DNA from: Nocardia vinacea NBRC 16497
GTDB taxonomy: Bacteria; Actinomycetota; Actinomycetes; Mycobacteriales; Mycobacteriaceae
Direction: 5' to 3'
Length of the DNA: 64,000 bases
NCBI RefSeq assembly: GCF_000308835.1
Contig: NZ_BAGN01000015.1
Coordinates: 1 to 64,000 of the forward strand
The position numbers were made by a program, and so were the translations under genes. The notes beneath the pieces are model-generated. The model was not told the DNA's origin. It saw nothing but the letters and a program-made list of their open reading frames with translations, and searched no databases. Position 1 is the first letter of the stretch. Each line of letters opens with the position of its first letter. Of the stretch, positions 19,570 to 28,776 are shown one piece after another.

Positions 19570-19632
19570 CGGAGCGAGTCTCACGAGCGACACCGGGGGG
19601 CCGCGAACACGCAGTGCCGAAGGCGCTGCCAA
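19570..19632. repeat. Dispersed element copy 1 (GGGCCGCGAACA family)
   Basis: CGGAGCGAGTCTCACGAGCG (19570-19589), then GGGGGGCCGCGAACACGCAG (19595-19614) and a hairpin GCAGTGCC-GAA-GGCGCTGC (19611-19629). Related pieces, partly inverted, surround 36421-36700. Here it ends 13 bases before a start codon. Confidence 0.7.
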
Positions 19633-19642
19633 AGTTACAGGC

Positions 19643-19804
19643 ATGAGTGATTCGAAGGTGTGGGAGTACGCCACCGTTCCGCTGCTGACGCATGCGACCA
19701 AGCAGATCCTGGACCAGTGGGGCGCCGACGGCTGGGAGCTGGTGACCGTGCTGCCCGGCCCGACCGGTGAACAGCACGTCGCCTACCTCAAGCGCCCCAA
19801 GTAA
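19643..19804 (+). CDS. DUF4177-like small protein
   Basis: A 53-residue protein beginning MSDSKVWEYATVPLL and containing DQWGADGWELVTVLPG, the signature of the short DUF4177 family. It is equivalent to Rv3678A of M. tuberculosis and, as there, is immediately followed by the RidA gene (18-base gap), implying an operon with RidA and the MBL hydrolase. The function is unknown. The start ATG 19643 has a weak ribosome binding site and sits just past a dispersed repeat hairpin. Confidence 0.85.
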   Translation: MSDSKVWEYATVPLLTHATKQILDQWGADGWELVTVLPGPTGEQHVAYLKRPK

Positions 19805-19822
19805 CCGAAGGGACTTGCACAT

Positions 19823-20281
19823 ATGACCCAGTGGGAGAAGAACCTCGCCCAACTCGGCCTGACCCTGCCACCGGTCGTGGCACCGGTCGCCGCTTACATT
19901 CCAGCGATCCGCACCGGATCGCTGGTCTACACCTCCGGTCAGCTGCCGTTCGTGGACGGCCAGCTCTCGGCGACCGGCAAGGTCGGCGCGGAGGTCTCGC
20001 TCGATCAGGCGAAGGAGGCAGCCAAGTTCTGCGCGCTGAACGCGATTGCCGCGGTGCACGATCTGGTCGGGCTCGATGCGGTGGTGCGCATTGTGAAGGT
20101 CGTCGGATTCGTCGCCTCCGCACCGGGATTCACCGATCAGCCGCAGGTCATCAACGGTGCCTCGGAATTGCTCGGCGCGGTCTTCGGTGATGCGGGCGTG
20201 CACGCGCGCTCCGCGGTCGGCGTCGCCGAACTGCCCCGCAACACCCCCGTCGAAGTCGAACTGATCGCCGAAGTGCGCTAA
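19823..20281 (+). CDS. RidA/YjgF-family protein
   Basis: A 152-residue member of the Rid superfamily (equivalent to Rv3678c). These trimeric proteins remove reactive enamine or imine intermediates made by PLP enzymes. The segments [20 protein letters not shown] and [20 protein letters not shown] are typical. The family arginine of the ligand pocket appears as HARSAVGV (Arg near 131). ATG 19823 follows GAAGGGACTTG. The MBL gene begins nine bases after its stop. Confidence 0.88.
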   Translation: MTQWEKNLAQLGLTLPPVVAPVAAYIPAIRTGSLVYTSGQLPFVDGQLSATGKVGAEVSLDQAKEAAKFCALNAIAAVHDLVGLDAVVRIVKVVGFVASAPGFTDQPQVINGASELLGAVFGDAGVHARSAVGVAELPRNTPVEVELIAEVR

Positions 20282-20290
20282 ACAGGTTCG

Positions 20291-21085
20291 ATGACGCTCA
20301 CCCATCCCGCATACGGCCAGCTGCGGCAGGTCACGCCGACCGCGGCGGTCGTGCTCGCGGACAATCCAGGCCAGATGACGCTGGAGGGCACCAACACCTG
20401 GCTGCTGCGTGCGCCGGGACAATCGGAATACGTCGTCGTCGATCCGGGACCGAAGGATAAGGCGCACAGCGAGACGATCGCCCGCGTCACCGACGGCAAT
20501 ATCGCGCTCACCCTGATCACCCACCGGCATCACGATCACACCGGTGGTATCGACCGGCTGGTCGAGCTGACGGGTACGCCGGTGCGAGCCAGGACCGCCG
20601 AATTCCTGCGCGGTTCGGATGCGCCGCTGGTCGACGGCGAGGTGATCGAGGCCGCCGGACTGCGGATCACCGTCCTCGACACCCCCGGCCACACCAAGGA
20701 TTCGGTGAGTTTCGTACTCGACGACGCGGTGTTGACCGGTGACACCATCCTCGGCTTCGGCACCACCGTGCTCGATTCCACCGACGGCGCCCTCGCCGAT
20801 TACCTGGCATCGCTGGACAAGCTGGTCGAGGCGGGTGCTGGACGCGCGCTGCTACCCGCACATGGTCCGGATCATCCCGATCTGGAACCGATCGCGCGGT
20901 ACTACATCGCGCATCGGCAGGAGCGGCTCGATCAGGTGCGGGAGGCATTGCGCGTGCTCGGTCCGAACGCGGGTGCGATGTCGGTCGTGCGCAAGGTCTA
21001 TGCCGATGTCGACAAGCGGCTGTGGCCGGCGGCCCGCAGTTCGGTGCAAGCGCAGTTGGAGTACCTGCGCGCCGAGCAGAACTAA
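20291..21085 (+). CDS. Metallo-beta-lactamase-fold hydrolase (LACTB2-like)
   Basis: A 264-residue binuclear zinc hydrolase equivalent to Rv3677c. Metal motif THRHHDHTGG (about residues 77-86), the third ligand in TPGHTKDSV, the aspartate in LTGDTILG and the last histidine in LPAHGPDH. The C-terminal winged-helix extension (HRQERLDQVREALR) is typical of LACTB2-type members, some of which are endoribonucleases; glyoxalase II activity is the alternative. Part of the small operon with RidA. Confidence 0.88.
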   Translation: MTLTHPAYGQLRQVTPTAAVVLADNPGQMTLEGTNTWLLRAPGQSEYVVVDPGPKDKAHSETIARVTDGNIALTLITHRHHDHTGGIDRLVELTGTPVRARTAEFLRGSDAPLVDGEVIEAAGLRITVLDTPGHTKDSVSFVLDDAVLTGDTILGFGTTVLDSTDGALADYLASLDKLVEAGAGRALLPAHGPDHPDLEPIARYYIAHRQERLDQVREALRVLGPNAGAMSVVRKVYADVDKRLWPAARSSVQAQLEYLRAEQN

Positions 21086-21092
21086 AACACCG

Positions 21093-21135
21093 AAGCACGC
21101 TGAGTTCATGTGGTAGCTGAACTCAGCGTGCTTTT
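21093..21135. terminator. Bidirectional terminator
   Basis: AAGCACGCTGAGTTCA (21093-21108) pairs with TGAACTCAGCGTGCTT (21118-21133), followed by TT. It separates the MBL gene from convergent crp. Confidence 0.92.
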
Positions 21136-21216
21136 GCGTTCAGATGCCGCGGCGGCCACCTGCCACGACGCGTCTTCGTAGCGGCCGGGTGTTCGGTCGC
21201 CGATCGGATTCGAGCG

Positions 21217-21891
21217 TCAGCGCGCGCGGCGGGCCAGGCGCTCGGAGTCGGAGATCAGCACGCTCTTGCCCTCCAGCCGTAGCCAGCCGCGGTGCGCGAA
21301 GTCGGCCAGAGCCTTGTTCACGGTCTCGCGGGAGGCGCCGACCAGCTGCGCGATCTCTTCCTGGGTGAGGTCGTGGGTGACCCGCAGCGCACCGGCCTCC
21401 TGGGTGCCGAACCGCTGCGCGAGCTGCAGCAACGCCTTGGCGACCCGGCCGGGGACGTCGGTGAAGATCAGGTCGGCCAGGTTGTTGTTGGTGCGGCGCA
21501 AACGACGGGCGAGAACGCGCAACAGTTGCTCGGCGATCTCGGGCCGCTGGTCGATCCAGGACTTGAGTGCGTCACGGTCCATGGTGACCGCACGGACCTC
21601 GGTCACGGTGGTAGCGGTCGAGGTGCGCGGACCCGGGTCGAAGATCGACAGCTCACCGAACATGTCCGACGGACCCATGATGGTCAGCAGGTTTTCCCTG
21701 CCGTCCGGGGAACGCCGTCCGATCTTCACCTTGCCGGATGTGATGATGTACAACCGGTCGCCGGGCTCGCCCTCGTTGAAGATGACATGGCCGCGCGGAA
21801 AATCCACGGGCTGCAGTTGTTTGGCAAGAGCCGCCACCGCGGTGGGCTCTACGCCTTGGAAGATGCCTGCTCTGGCGAGGGCCTCGTCCAC
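21217..21891 (-). CDS. crp: cAMP receptor protein Crp
   Basis: A 224-residue global regulator, the same length as M. tuberculosis Rv3676 and nearly identical in key segments. The cyclic-nucleotide domain has [17 protein letters not shown] and the phosphate-binding cassette [16 protein letters not shown]. The C-terminal helix-turn-helix is [20 protein letters not shown] use GTG 21891 ([16 protein letters not shown]), which matches the mycobacterial start; the frame extends another 18 codons upstream. It recognises TGTGA-N6-TCACA sites. Confidence 0.95.
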   Translation of the reverse strand: MDEALARAGIFQGVEPTAVAALAKQLQPVDFPRGHVIFNEGEPGDRLYIITSGKVKIGRRSPDGRENLLTIMGPSDMFGELSIFDPGPRTSTATTVTEVRAVTMDRDALKSWIDQRPEIAEQLLRVLARRLRRTNNNLADLIFTDVPGRVAKALLQLAQRFGTQEAGALRVTHDLTQEEIAQLVGASRETVNKALADFAHRGWLRLEGKSVLISDSERLARRAR

Positions 21892-22038
21892 GAATGTGCT
21901 CCTTATGGGAAATGGCTCTGTCCTGGACCGAAGCGATTCGGCCAACAGCGCAGTCTACGCGGCATTACAGCAGCGTAGTGACAGACACCACGTAACGAGT
22001 GGATTGCGCGGCGTGCCAGGTACCGGTTGGTAGGGGGT

Positions 22039-22281
22039 TCAGCTGGCGCGTGCGACGTCCAGCTCTTCGCCACGGGACCGGCGCCTGCGCATCCGTGCCA
22101 CCGCGGCGGGCAGTCCGAGCTTCGTCAGCTCCTTCACTTCGGCGTTGCTTGCCTTGTCCAGGTACTGCTGAACCTCTTCGTCGGGTTCGAGAAGTTTGCG
22201 GAGCCGATTCTCGACCCGCTCCATGCCCAGTGCAAACAGCATCAGCACCACTGGGAAGAGCACCACAGCGAGTCCTTGCAT
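22039..22281 (-). CDS. Small membrane protein between crp and nth
   Basis: An 80-residue protein with one N-terminal hydrophobic helix ([20 protein letters not shown]) and a basic C-terminal half ([13 protein letters not shown]). It occupies the position of M. tuberculosis Rv3675, a predicted membrane protein, and is divergent from nth. ATG 22281 is preferred; the longer upstream frame is antisense to nth. No function is known. Confidence 0.65.
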   Translation of the reverse strand: MQGLAVVLFPVVLMLFALGMERVENRLRKLLEPDEEVQQYLDKASNAEVKELTKLGLPAAVARMRRRRSRGEELDVARAS

Positions 22282-22351
22282 GACGAGCAGTAAACACGGT
22301 CTAGGTCTCAGATGGAACACGGCAAGAGATCTAGGAGGCCACCGTTGTGGG

Positions 22352-23206
22352 GTGGTTCCGTATGGTGGACGCGTGCGTGTCTCCCCCTCCACAGCTGCCG
22401 TTAGCGGGCCTGCGCCTGCCGTCGAGGCGACCGATGCGCAACCCGCCGCGGTCCCCGCGCCGAAGCGCAAATCCCGAGTGCGACAAGCGGAAACCCAGCT
22501 CGGCCTGACCCGAAGGGCCCGCCGGATGAACCGCACTCTCGCGGTGGCTTTTCCGGACGCGCATTGTGAGCTGGATTTCACCACACCGCTCGAATTGGCG
22601 GTTGCGACAATACTTTCCGCGCAGTGCACCGATGAGCGGGTGAATCTGACCACACCCGCGCTCTTCGCGAAGTATCGGGATGCCCGCGCCTACGCCGAGG
22701 CAAACCGCGCCGAGCTGGAGGAATACATCCGGCCGACCGGCTTCTTCCGCAACAAGACCAGTTCGCTGATCGGGCTCGGTCAGGCGCTGGTCGAACGCTT
22801 CGATGGTGAATTGCCTCACACCCTCGACGAACTGGTGCAGTTGCCCGGCATCGGCCGCAAGACTGCCAACGTCATCCTCGGCAACGCCTTCGGGGTGCCC
22901 GGCATCACGGTCGACACCCATTTCGGCCGGCTGGTGCGCCGCTGGGCGTGGACCACCGAGGAAGATCCGGTGAAGGTCGAACATGCCATCGGCGCGATCA
23001 TCGAACGCAAGGAATGGACAATGCTGTCCCATCGCGTGATTTTCCACGGGCGTCGGGTCTGCCATTCCCGCAAGCCCGCATGCGGTGTCTGCATTCTGGC
23101 CAAGGATTGCCCCTCGTTCGGGGTCGGGGTGACCGATCCGGAAACCGCGGCCAAGCTGGTGAAGGGTCCGGAGGCGGAGCATCTGCTCGAGCTGGTGGGC
23201 CGGTGA
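22352..23206 (+). CDS. nth: Endonuclease III (DNA glycosylase/AP lyase)
   Basis: A base-excision repair enzyme that removes oxidised pyrimidines and cuts the abasic site. The helix-hairpin-helix [17 protein letters not shown] holds the catalytic lysine, [11 protein letters not shown] the catalytic aspartate, and the C-terminal [4Fe-4S] motif is [17 protein letters not shown] (Cys-x6-Cys-x2-Cys-x5-Cys). The start is uncertain. GTG 22352 has AGGAGG 13 bases upstream; GTG 22373 is the alternative. The first 50 residues are not conserved. It overlaps the thioredoxin-like gene by four bases. Confidence 0.9.
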   Translation: MVPYGGRVRVSPSTAAVSGPAPAVEATDAQPAAVPAPKRKSRVRQAETQLGLTRRARRMNRTLAVAFPDAHCELDFTTPLELAVATILSAQCTDERVNLTTPALFAKYRDARAYAEANRAELEEYIRPTGFFRNKTSSLIGLGQALVERFDGELPHTLDELVQLPGIGRKTANVILGNAFGVPGITVDTHFGRLVRRWAWTTEEDPVKVEHAIGAIIERKEWTMLSHRVIFHGRRVCHSRKPACGVCILAKDCPSFGVGVTDPETAAKLVKGPEAEHLLELVGR

Positions 23207-23838
23207 GACGATTACCTGTCGCGGCGCGCTTGGCGCTGGCAGGGTTGATCACCGTTGTGGCCTTGGCGGTCGCGCTGTGGCCCCGCGATAACGACGACAC
23301 CGTGACGAGCGGCGACCATCCGGCGAATTCCCTTGCGAGCGCACCGGTCGAGGCGCGCACCGCCGCCGGGCTGGCGAATTGTCCGACGCCCGCGGCGGAT
23401 GCGGTGGGACGCGGGCCGCTTGCCGGACTCGCCCTGACCTGTCTGTCCGACGGTAAACCGGTCGACCTGGCGGCCGCGCTCGCGGGCAAACCGGCACTGC
23501 TGAACCTGTGGGCGTACTGGTGTGGACCGTGCGCCAAGGAGTTGCCGGATGTGCAGGAGTACGCGCGACGGGCCGGAAACGCGATTACCGTGCTGACCGT
23601 GCACAGCGATCCGGATGAGGCGAGGGCGCTCGCGCTGCTGACCGACCTGAAGGTGACGTTGCCCGGAGTCCTCGACCCGCGTACCAAGGTACGAACCGCG
23701 GTCGGTGCGCCCGCGGTGCTGCCGGTATCGGTGTTGTTGCGTGCCGATGGTTCGGTCGCCGAGGTGGTGGTGCGGGCCTTCAACGGCGTCGGCGATATCG
23801 CCGATACGGTCGCGAACAATTTGGGAGTTGCGGCATGA
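23203..23838 (+). CDS. Membrane-anchored thioredoxin-like protein
   Basis: A 211-residue TlpA/ResA-type protein equivalent to Rv3673c. An N-terminal signal anchor (residues 9-25, [16 protein letters not shown]) precedes a thioredoxin domain with active site WAYWCGPC, the following ELPDVQEYA helix and the cis-proline segment VLPVSVLL. Cys pair NCPT and LTCLS precede it. It faces the periplasm-like space and probably reduces or forms disulfides in exported proteins. GTG 23203 overlaps the nth stop; its own stop overlaps the Nudix start (ATGA). Confidence 0.88.
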   Translation: MRRLPVAARLALAGLITVVALAVALWPRDNDDTVTSGDHPANSLASAPVEARTAAGLANCPTPAADAVGRGPLAGLALTCLSDGKPVDLAAALAGKPALLNLWAYWCGPCAKELPDVQEYARRAGNAITVLTVHSDPDEARALALLTDLKVTLPGVLDPRTKVRTAVGAPAVLPVSVLLRADGSVAEVVVRAFNGVGDIADTVANNLGVAA

Positions 23839-24554
23839 CCGAGATCTCCGTGCCGCACAGCATCCCGCGGTGGCTGCGCCGGGCGGCGGACCCGAATACC
23901 GATTCCACCGACACGCTGTCCCTGGCGCGGGCGGTGCGGCGGGCCATGACGATCAGCACCACGCCGCGGCAAGCGGCCGTGCTCGTGCTGTTCAGTGGTT
24001 CGCCCGAAGCCGATCCCGAGGCGCCGGGCGGGCTGCCCGCCGATGCGGATGTGCTGCTCACCCAGCGCGCGTCCACCATGCGCCAGCACCGGGGTCAGGT
24101 CGCTTTTCCCGGCGGAGCGGTCGATCCCGGCGACTCCGGCCCGATCGATACCGCCCTGCGCGAGGCCTGTGAGGAGACCGGGCTGGCGCGCGAGGGCGTC
24201 GAAACCTTCGCGGTACTGCCGAAGCTGTTCGTGCCCCCGTCCCGATTCGACGTGACCCCGGTGGTGGCCTACTGGCACACCCCGAGGGCGGTCCAGGTGG
24301 TCAACCACACCGAGACCGAACGTGTCGTGCGGGTGCCGCTCGCGGACCTGCTCGACCCGGCGAATCGCTTCATGGTGCGCGGCAGCCTCGGCTATCAGAG
24401 TCCGGCATTCCAGGTGGACGGAATGCTGGTGTGGGGACTGACCGGCGGCATTCTGGCGGGCATCTGCAAGGCCGCCGGATGGGAACGGGACTGGGACCAC
24501 AGCGATGTTCGCGATCTAGAGTCCGCGCTGGCGGCCGTAGGGATGACGTTATGA
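23835..24554 (+). CDS. Nudix hydrolase (CoA pyrophosphatase-like)
   Basis: A 239-residue Nudix enzyme equivalent to Rv3672c. The Nudix box is GGAVDPGDSGPIDTALREAC followed by EETG, with the family REUxEExGU core intact. The upstream segment LLTQRASTMRQHRGQVAFPG is the CoA-type signature (UPF0035/NUDT7 group), so coenzyme A or its derivatives are likely substrates. It overlaps its neighbours at both ends by four bases, placing it in the nth-trx-nudix-marP operon. Confidence 0.88.
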   Translation: MTEISVPHSIPRWLRRAADPNTDSTDTLSLARAVRRAMTISTTPRQAAVLVLFSGSPEADPEAPGGLPADADVLLTQRASTMRQHRGQVAFPGGAVDPGDSGPIDTALREACEETGLAREGVETFAVLPKLFVPPSRFDVTPVVAYWHTPRAVQVVNHTETERVVRVPLADLLDPANRFMVRGSLGYQSPAFQVDGMLVWGLTGGILAGICKAAGWERDWDHSDVRDLESALAAVGMTL

Positions 24555-25744
24555 GTTCATCGGCTTGGCTCGATATCGCGGTGGTGCTGCTCGCGCTGCT
24601 GGCCGCCTCCTCCGGTTGGCGGCAGGGCGCGGTGGCCTCCGCGCTGGCCTTCCTGGGCGTCGTACTCGGCGCGGTCGCGGGCATTCTCATCGCGCCGCAC
24701 ATCCTGGTCCATGTCAACGAGGGCAGACCACGGGTGCTCACCGGCGTGCTGTTGATCGTGCTGCTGGTCATCGTCGGTGAGGTGGCGGGCATGGTGCTCG
24801 GCCGGGCCGCGCGCGGCGGTATGCGGCATCCGTTCACCCGCAGCGTGGACAGCGTCGTCGGCGCGGTGCTGCAGGCGGTCGCGGTGCTGGTCACCGCATG
24901 GCTGCTGGCGTTACCGCTGGCCACCTCGTCCCAGCCGGCCATCGCCGCGGCCATCAATGGTTCGAAGGTGCTCGCCGACGTCAACGATGTCTCCCCGAAT
25001 TGGCTGCGGCGGCTGCCGAACGAATTCTCCAAACTGCTCAACACCTCCGGGCTGCCGGATGTCATCGGACCGTTCGGTCGCGCGCCGATCGCTGCGGTCG
25101 AACCGCCTGACCCCAGCGTGCTCGCCAGCCCGGTCGCGGCCTCGCTGCAGCAGAGCGTGCTGCGCATCCGCGGCGTGGCACCGAGCTGCCAGCGGGCGCT
25201 GGAGGGTTCGGGCTTCGTGATCGCGCCCGAACGCGTGATGACCAATGCGCACGTGGTCGCGGGTACGACGAGCGTCAGCGTGGATACCGCGCGCGGCCCG
25301 CTCGAGGCGACGGTGGTGCTGTTCGATCCGTCCAAGGATGTCGCGGTGCTCGCGGTGCCCGGCCTCACCGCCCCGATCGTCCCGCAGGCGCCCTCGCCCG
25401 CGCACTCCGGCGACAGTGCCATCGTGCTCGGCTACCCGGGCGGCGGACCGTACACGGCCAGCGCGGCTCGGGTGCGCGAGACGCTGGATCTGACCGGGCC
25501 GACCATCTACCGCAACGGCACGGTGGAGCGTGAGGTCTACACCGTCCGCGGGTTGGTGCGGGCCGGTAATTCCGGTGGGCCGCTGGTGGATACCGAGGGG
25601 CAGGTGCTCGGTGTGGTCTTCGGTGCGGCTGTCACCGACGATGACACCGGTTATGTGCTGACGCTGAACGAGGTGCGTGCGCAGGTGGAGGCCGCGCCCG
25701 GGTCGAATACGCAGATTCAGACCGGAGCCTGCGTACTGAGCTGA
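24551..25744 (+). CDS. marP: Membrane serine protease MarP
   Basis: A 397-residue protein, the same length as M. tuberculosis MarP (Rv3671c), which keeps cytoplasmic pH stable in acid and processes cell-wall hydrolases. Four N-terminal transmembrane helices (a CvpA-like region, residues 5-125) precede a chymotrypsin-like protease domain with triad His in MTNAHVVAG, Asp in DPSKDVAVLAV and Ser in GNSGGPLV. Cysteines in PSCQRAL and at the C-terminus (TGACVLS) match the regulatory disulfide position. ATG 24551 overlaps the Nudix stop. Confidence 0.93.
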   Translation: MSSSAWLDIAVVLLALLAASSGWRQGAVASALAFLGVVLGAVAGILIAPHILVHVNEGRPRVLTGVLLIVLLVIVGEVAGMVLGRAARGGMRHPFTRSVDSVVGAVLQAVAVLVTAWLLALPLATSSQPAIAAAINGSKVLADVNDVSPNWLRRLPNEFSKLLNTSGLPDVIGPFGRAPIAAVEPPDPSVLASPVAASLQQSVLRIRGVAPSCQRALEGSGFVIAPERVMTNAHVVAGTTSVSVDTARGPLEATVVLFDPSKDVAVLAVPGLTAPIVPQAPSPAHSGDSAIVLGYPGGGPYTASAARVRETLDLTGPTIYRNGTVEREVYTVRGLVRAGNSGGPLVDTEGQVLGVVFGAAVTDDDTGYVLTLNEVRAQVEAAPGSNTQIQTGACVLS

Positions 25745-25804
25745 GACCGGCTGGGGCGGCTGGCTATGCGAGCCGGTCGCCCGGGTCGGACTCGACGGAA
25801 CCGG

Positions 25805-26740
25805 CTACCCGAGCAGCTTGGCCAACTCCATCGTGACCGCTTCCGGGTTCTCTTGGTGCGCAAAGTGACCCGCGCCGGGAATAACGACCTGTCGCCGCTG
25901 TGGTGACAACCGGCGGGCGCGCTGGAAGGTCGCGGGCAGGATGTAGCCGTCGAGTTCACCGCGCATGGCCAGCACCGGAATGCGGATCGGCACCCGCATG
26001 GTGGCCATGAACCGCCGACCATCCGGACGCCACTGACTGCGGAAGGCCCAGCGCTGATACTCCAGCGCACAGTGCGCCGCGCCCGGAATCTGGATGGCCG
26101 AGCGCATCCGATCGGCCGTATCGATGAATTCGGCGGTGCCCGACCAGGTTCGGCTCACCCGCTGGCGTAACAGCCGCTCGACCTCGAAGCCGTTGCCGGT
26201 GGTCAGCAGATGTTCGCCGTAGCGCGGCAGCTGATAGCGCAGGAAATTCGGCAGCCAGGTGCGGCGCTGACGCCGGTCCCGCAGTACCGAGCTCTTGAGC
26301 GCGGCCGGATGCGGGGAACTGACCAGTGCGATCGAGCGCACCAGTCGTGGATGCAGCACCGCGGTCGTCCAGCACACCAGGCCGCCGTCGGCATGTCCGA
26401 CCAGCGTGGCCTCGGAATAGCCCATGGCGCGGATGAGGCCGGCGATATCACCGGCCAGCGTCCAACCGTCATAGCCGCGCGGCGGTTTATCACTGTCGCC
26501 GTAGCCGCGCAGATCCACCGCGACCGCGCGATAGCCGAGTTCCGAGAGTCCGGTCAGCTGATGTCGCCAGGACCACCAGAGGTCGGCGAATCCGTGCAGC
26601 AGGACGACCAGCGGTGCGTCCGGGCGGTCCGGCTCGGCCTCGACGACATGGAAGCGAATGCCGTTTGCGTGCACGTCCCGATGCGTCCACGGACCGTCGT
26701 AACGGACGCTGGACGGATCGGGAAATGAGTTCGACGACAC
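25805..26740 (-). CDS. Alpha/beta hydrolase (EphE-like)
   Basis: An alpha/beta hydrolase equivalent to EphE (Rv3670), usually annotated as epoxide hydrolase. Oxyanion region LLHGFADLWWSWRHQL, YGDSDKPPRGYDGW, then nucleophile elbow VGHADGGLVCW with aspartate as nucleophile, and a C-terminal GAGHFAHQENPE with the catalytic histidine. GTG 26740 gives a start close to the mycobacterial protein; ATG 26770 is also possible. It is convergent with marP, as in M. tuberculosis. The substrate is not known. Confidence 0.82.
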   Translation of the reverse strand: MSSNSFPDPSSVRYDGPWTHRDVHANGIRFHVVEAEPDRPDAPLVVLLHGFADLWWSWRHQLTGLSELGYRAVAVDLRGYGDSDKPPRGYDGWTLAGDIAGLIRAMGYSEATLVGHADGGLVCWTTAVLHPRLVRSIALVSSPHPAALKSSVLRDRRQRRTWLPNFLRYQLPRYGEHLLTTGNGFEVERLLRQRVSRTWSGTAEFIDTADRMRSAIQIPGAAHCALEYQRWAFRSQWRPDGRRFMATMRVPIRIPVLAMRGELDGYILPATFQRARRLSPQRRQVVIPGAGHFAHQENPEAVTMELAKLLG

Positions 26741-26804
26741 GCCGACCGAGCCTAGTGGGGGTCCGGCCAACCGCCTAGTCGACGCTGGCGCGCCGCCCGA
26801 CCGT

Positions 26805-27350
26805 CTACTTCGACGGCTGCTCGAGCGACTTCGACTGCGTCGGCTCCGCGAGCACGAGGTGCTCCTCGTGCGAGCCGAATCCGCTCGGCAGCACCGTGCG
26901 CGCCTGCTTGAGCGAATCGATCGTCTTCTCCGGCGCCCGCAGCTTCTTGACCCGCAGATAGCCGAGCAGGGCGAGCACCGCCGTCGCGACGATCATCAGC
27001 AGGAACACGATCAGGAACGCCGCCCAGCGCGCCAGCCAGACATCGAGCAGCTCGCCGAGGAAGAAGAAAAAGAAGAAGGTGCTGAACAGCAGCACGGTCA
27101 ACGCGAGGATGAAGTAGACGCTGCCCTGCAGCCCCTTCTTGATCTCCCCGGTCACCTCGGCCTTGGCCAGCGCGACCTCGGCCCGCACCAGCGTCGACAT
27201 CTGCTCGGTGGCATCGCGGACCAGGGTGCCGAAGCTCGCCGACCCAGCCGGGTTGGCGTCCGAAAGGGGAATCGAGGTCACGGTGCGGTCGCGACGCGAC
27301 TCGTCCCCGTTACCACGCTGCGTCCCATTCCTATCTTGGGCGAAACTCAC
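26805..27350 (-). CDS. Holin-superfamily (DUF1469-like) membrane protein
   Basis: A 181-residue protein of the actinobacterial phage-holin-superfamily type (Rv3669 position). A helical segment TLVRDATEQMSTLVRAEVALAKAEV precedes two transmembrane helices, the first with an unusual run of seven phenylalanines (TFFFFFFLGE, near residue 92), and a charged tail. There is no reason to think it lyses cells; the family is widespread in chromosomes and its function is unclear. GTG 27350 overlaps the nhaA stop in a GTGA. Confidence 0.75.
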   Translation of the reverse strand: MSFAQDRNGTQRGNGDESRRDRTVTSIPLSDANPAGSASFGTLVRDATEQMSTLVRAEVALAKAEVTGEIKKGLQGSVYFILALTVLLFSTFFFFFFLGELLDVWLARWAAFLIVFLLMIVATAVLALLGYLRVKKLRAPEKTIDSLKQARTVLPSGFGSHEEHLVLAEPTQSKSLEQPSK

Positions 27351-28609
27351 TTGGTCGACCCTTCTCCCTGTCCCGGCACTGCTTCCGCCTCGGTCTCTCG
27401 TTCTATCGCACGCGCGTCCCGCCGCGCCTGGTGGACACGCCCACGCCGCAACAGTAGCGCCGAACCCGCGAGCGACGCCGTCATTGACGTCACCAACACC
27501 GCGGCCTTCGCCAATTCGACGGCCGAGCCGTCACCGACGTCCGTCAGCGCGAGTTCTGCCACCAGAAGGCTAACGGTGAAGCCGATCGCACCGAGCACCG
27601 AGAGGGCGAACATGTCCCGGTAGCCCAGGCTGGCCGGACGCTTCGCGATGCCCAATCGGATTGCCACCCAGCTGATTCCGAAGATGCCGACGGTCTTGCC
27701 CAGTAGCAATCCGAGAATTATGGCCAGCGACAGCCTATCGCTGAACAGCTGCTGGAAAACCTTGCCGTCCAACGGAACTCCGGAGGCGAACAAGGCGAAC
27801 AGCGGTACACAGAGCCCGGCCGAGATCGGCTGGACCATATGCTCGAGCCGGGTTGCCGGGGCTTCGGACTCGCCCGGATCCTTGCGCACCCTGGTGAGCA
27901 GACCGAGCGCGACACCGGCCAGTGTCGGATGGATGCCCGCCTCGTGCAGCGCGTACCAGGAGATCAGCGCGAGCGGCACATACAGCAGCGGTGTGCAGAT
28001 CCGCTTGTGCTGGGCCAGCGCCCACCCCGCGAAACAGCCTGCCGCGGCCAGCAGCCACAGCGCCGACACCGTTGTGGTGAACAGCACCGCGATCAGGATG
28101 ATGGCGAGCAGATCGTCGACCACCGCGAGGCTCAGCAGGAAGACCCGTGCGCTCGCCGGGATCCGGGAGCCGGTCATGGCGAGCACGGCCAGCGCGAACG
28201 CGATATCGGTCGCCACCGGGATGGCCCAGCCCCGCTCCATCCCGTCGACGCCGAATCCGACGGCAAATGCGATCAGTGCCGGAGTGACCACGCCGCCGAC
28301 CGCCGCGATGATCGGCAGCGCGGCCCGCTTGGGATCGGCGAGCTCGCCGACGACCAGCTCGCGTTTGAGCTCCAATCCGGCGACGAAGAAGAAGATGGCC
28401 AGCAGACCGTCCTCGGTCCAGTCCGCGACGGTGAGATCCAGATGCAGTGCCTTGATCGGCAGGGCGTACTCGGTGACGGTGAAGTAGCTCTGGCCCCACG
28501 GCGAGTTCACCCACAGCAACGCAGCAGCAGCCGCGATCAGAAGTATCGCGCCACCAACGGTTTCGGTGCGTAGATAGCGCGTCAGCTCCGAGCGAACTTG
28601 GGTGATCAC
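27347..28609 (-). CDS. nhaA: Na+/H+ antiporter NhaA
   Basis: A 420-residue inner-membrane exchanger that expels sodium for protons. It has about 12 hydrophobic helices and the paired-aspartate ion-binding motif in SLAVVDDLLAIILIA (helix V region). GLELKRELVVGEL and VATDIAFALAVLAM are hallmark segments. The start is GTG 28609. It is upstream of and coupled to the holin-like gene. An Arg/Glu-rich C-terminal tail extends past the last helix. Confidence 0.92.
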   Translation of the reverse strand: MITQVRSELTRYLRTETVGGAILLIAAAAALLWVNSPWGQSYFTVTEYALPIKALHLDLTVADWTEDGLLAIFFFVAGLELKRELVVGELADPKRAALPIIAAVGGVVTPALIAFAVGFGVDGMERGWAIPVATDIAFALAVLAMTGSRIPASARVFLLSLAVVDDLLAIILIAVLFTTTVSALWLLAAAGCFAGWALAQHKRICTPLLYVPLALISWYALHEAGIHPTLAGVALGLLTRVRKDPGESEAPATRLEHMVQPISAGLCVPLFALFASGVPLDGKVFQQLFSDRLSLAIILGLLLGKTVGIFGISWVAIRLGIAKRPASLGYRDMFALSVLGAIGFTVSLLVAELALTDVGDGSAVELAKAAVLVTSMTASLAGSALLLRRGRVHQARRDARAIERETEAEAVPGQGEGSTK

Positions 28610-28728
28610 GGGAAACCTTCCGCCAGGGTGGACTCCGACCGCGGACGCGCAATCCCACCGATCCGGCTTTCAGGTACACGACCGCATGCCGACCAGGCTT
28701 CCCGGCACACCTTACGCAATTCTAACTG

Positions 28729-28763
28729 GTACGGCCGGTGACGAATTCCGTCACCGGCCGTAC
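28729..28763. terminator. Terminator after acetyl-CoA synthetase gene
   Basis: GTACGGCCGGTGACG (28729-28743), loop AATTC, CGTCACCGGCCGTAC (28749-28763): a perfect 15-bp stem 14 bases past the acs stop. There is no clear T-run, so it may act as an mRNA-end stabiliser or an intrinsic terminator of the actinobacterial kind. Confidence 0.75.
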
Positions 28764-28776
28764 GCGATGTGCCGAC

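Noticed and set aside
26805..27350. Prophage lysis gene
   Set aside because: Holin-like annotation only; no endolysin or phage genes nearby and the gene is coupled to nhaA.
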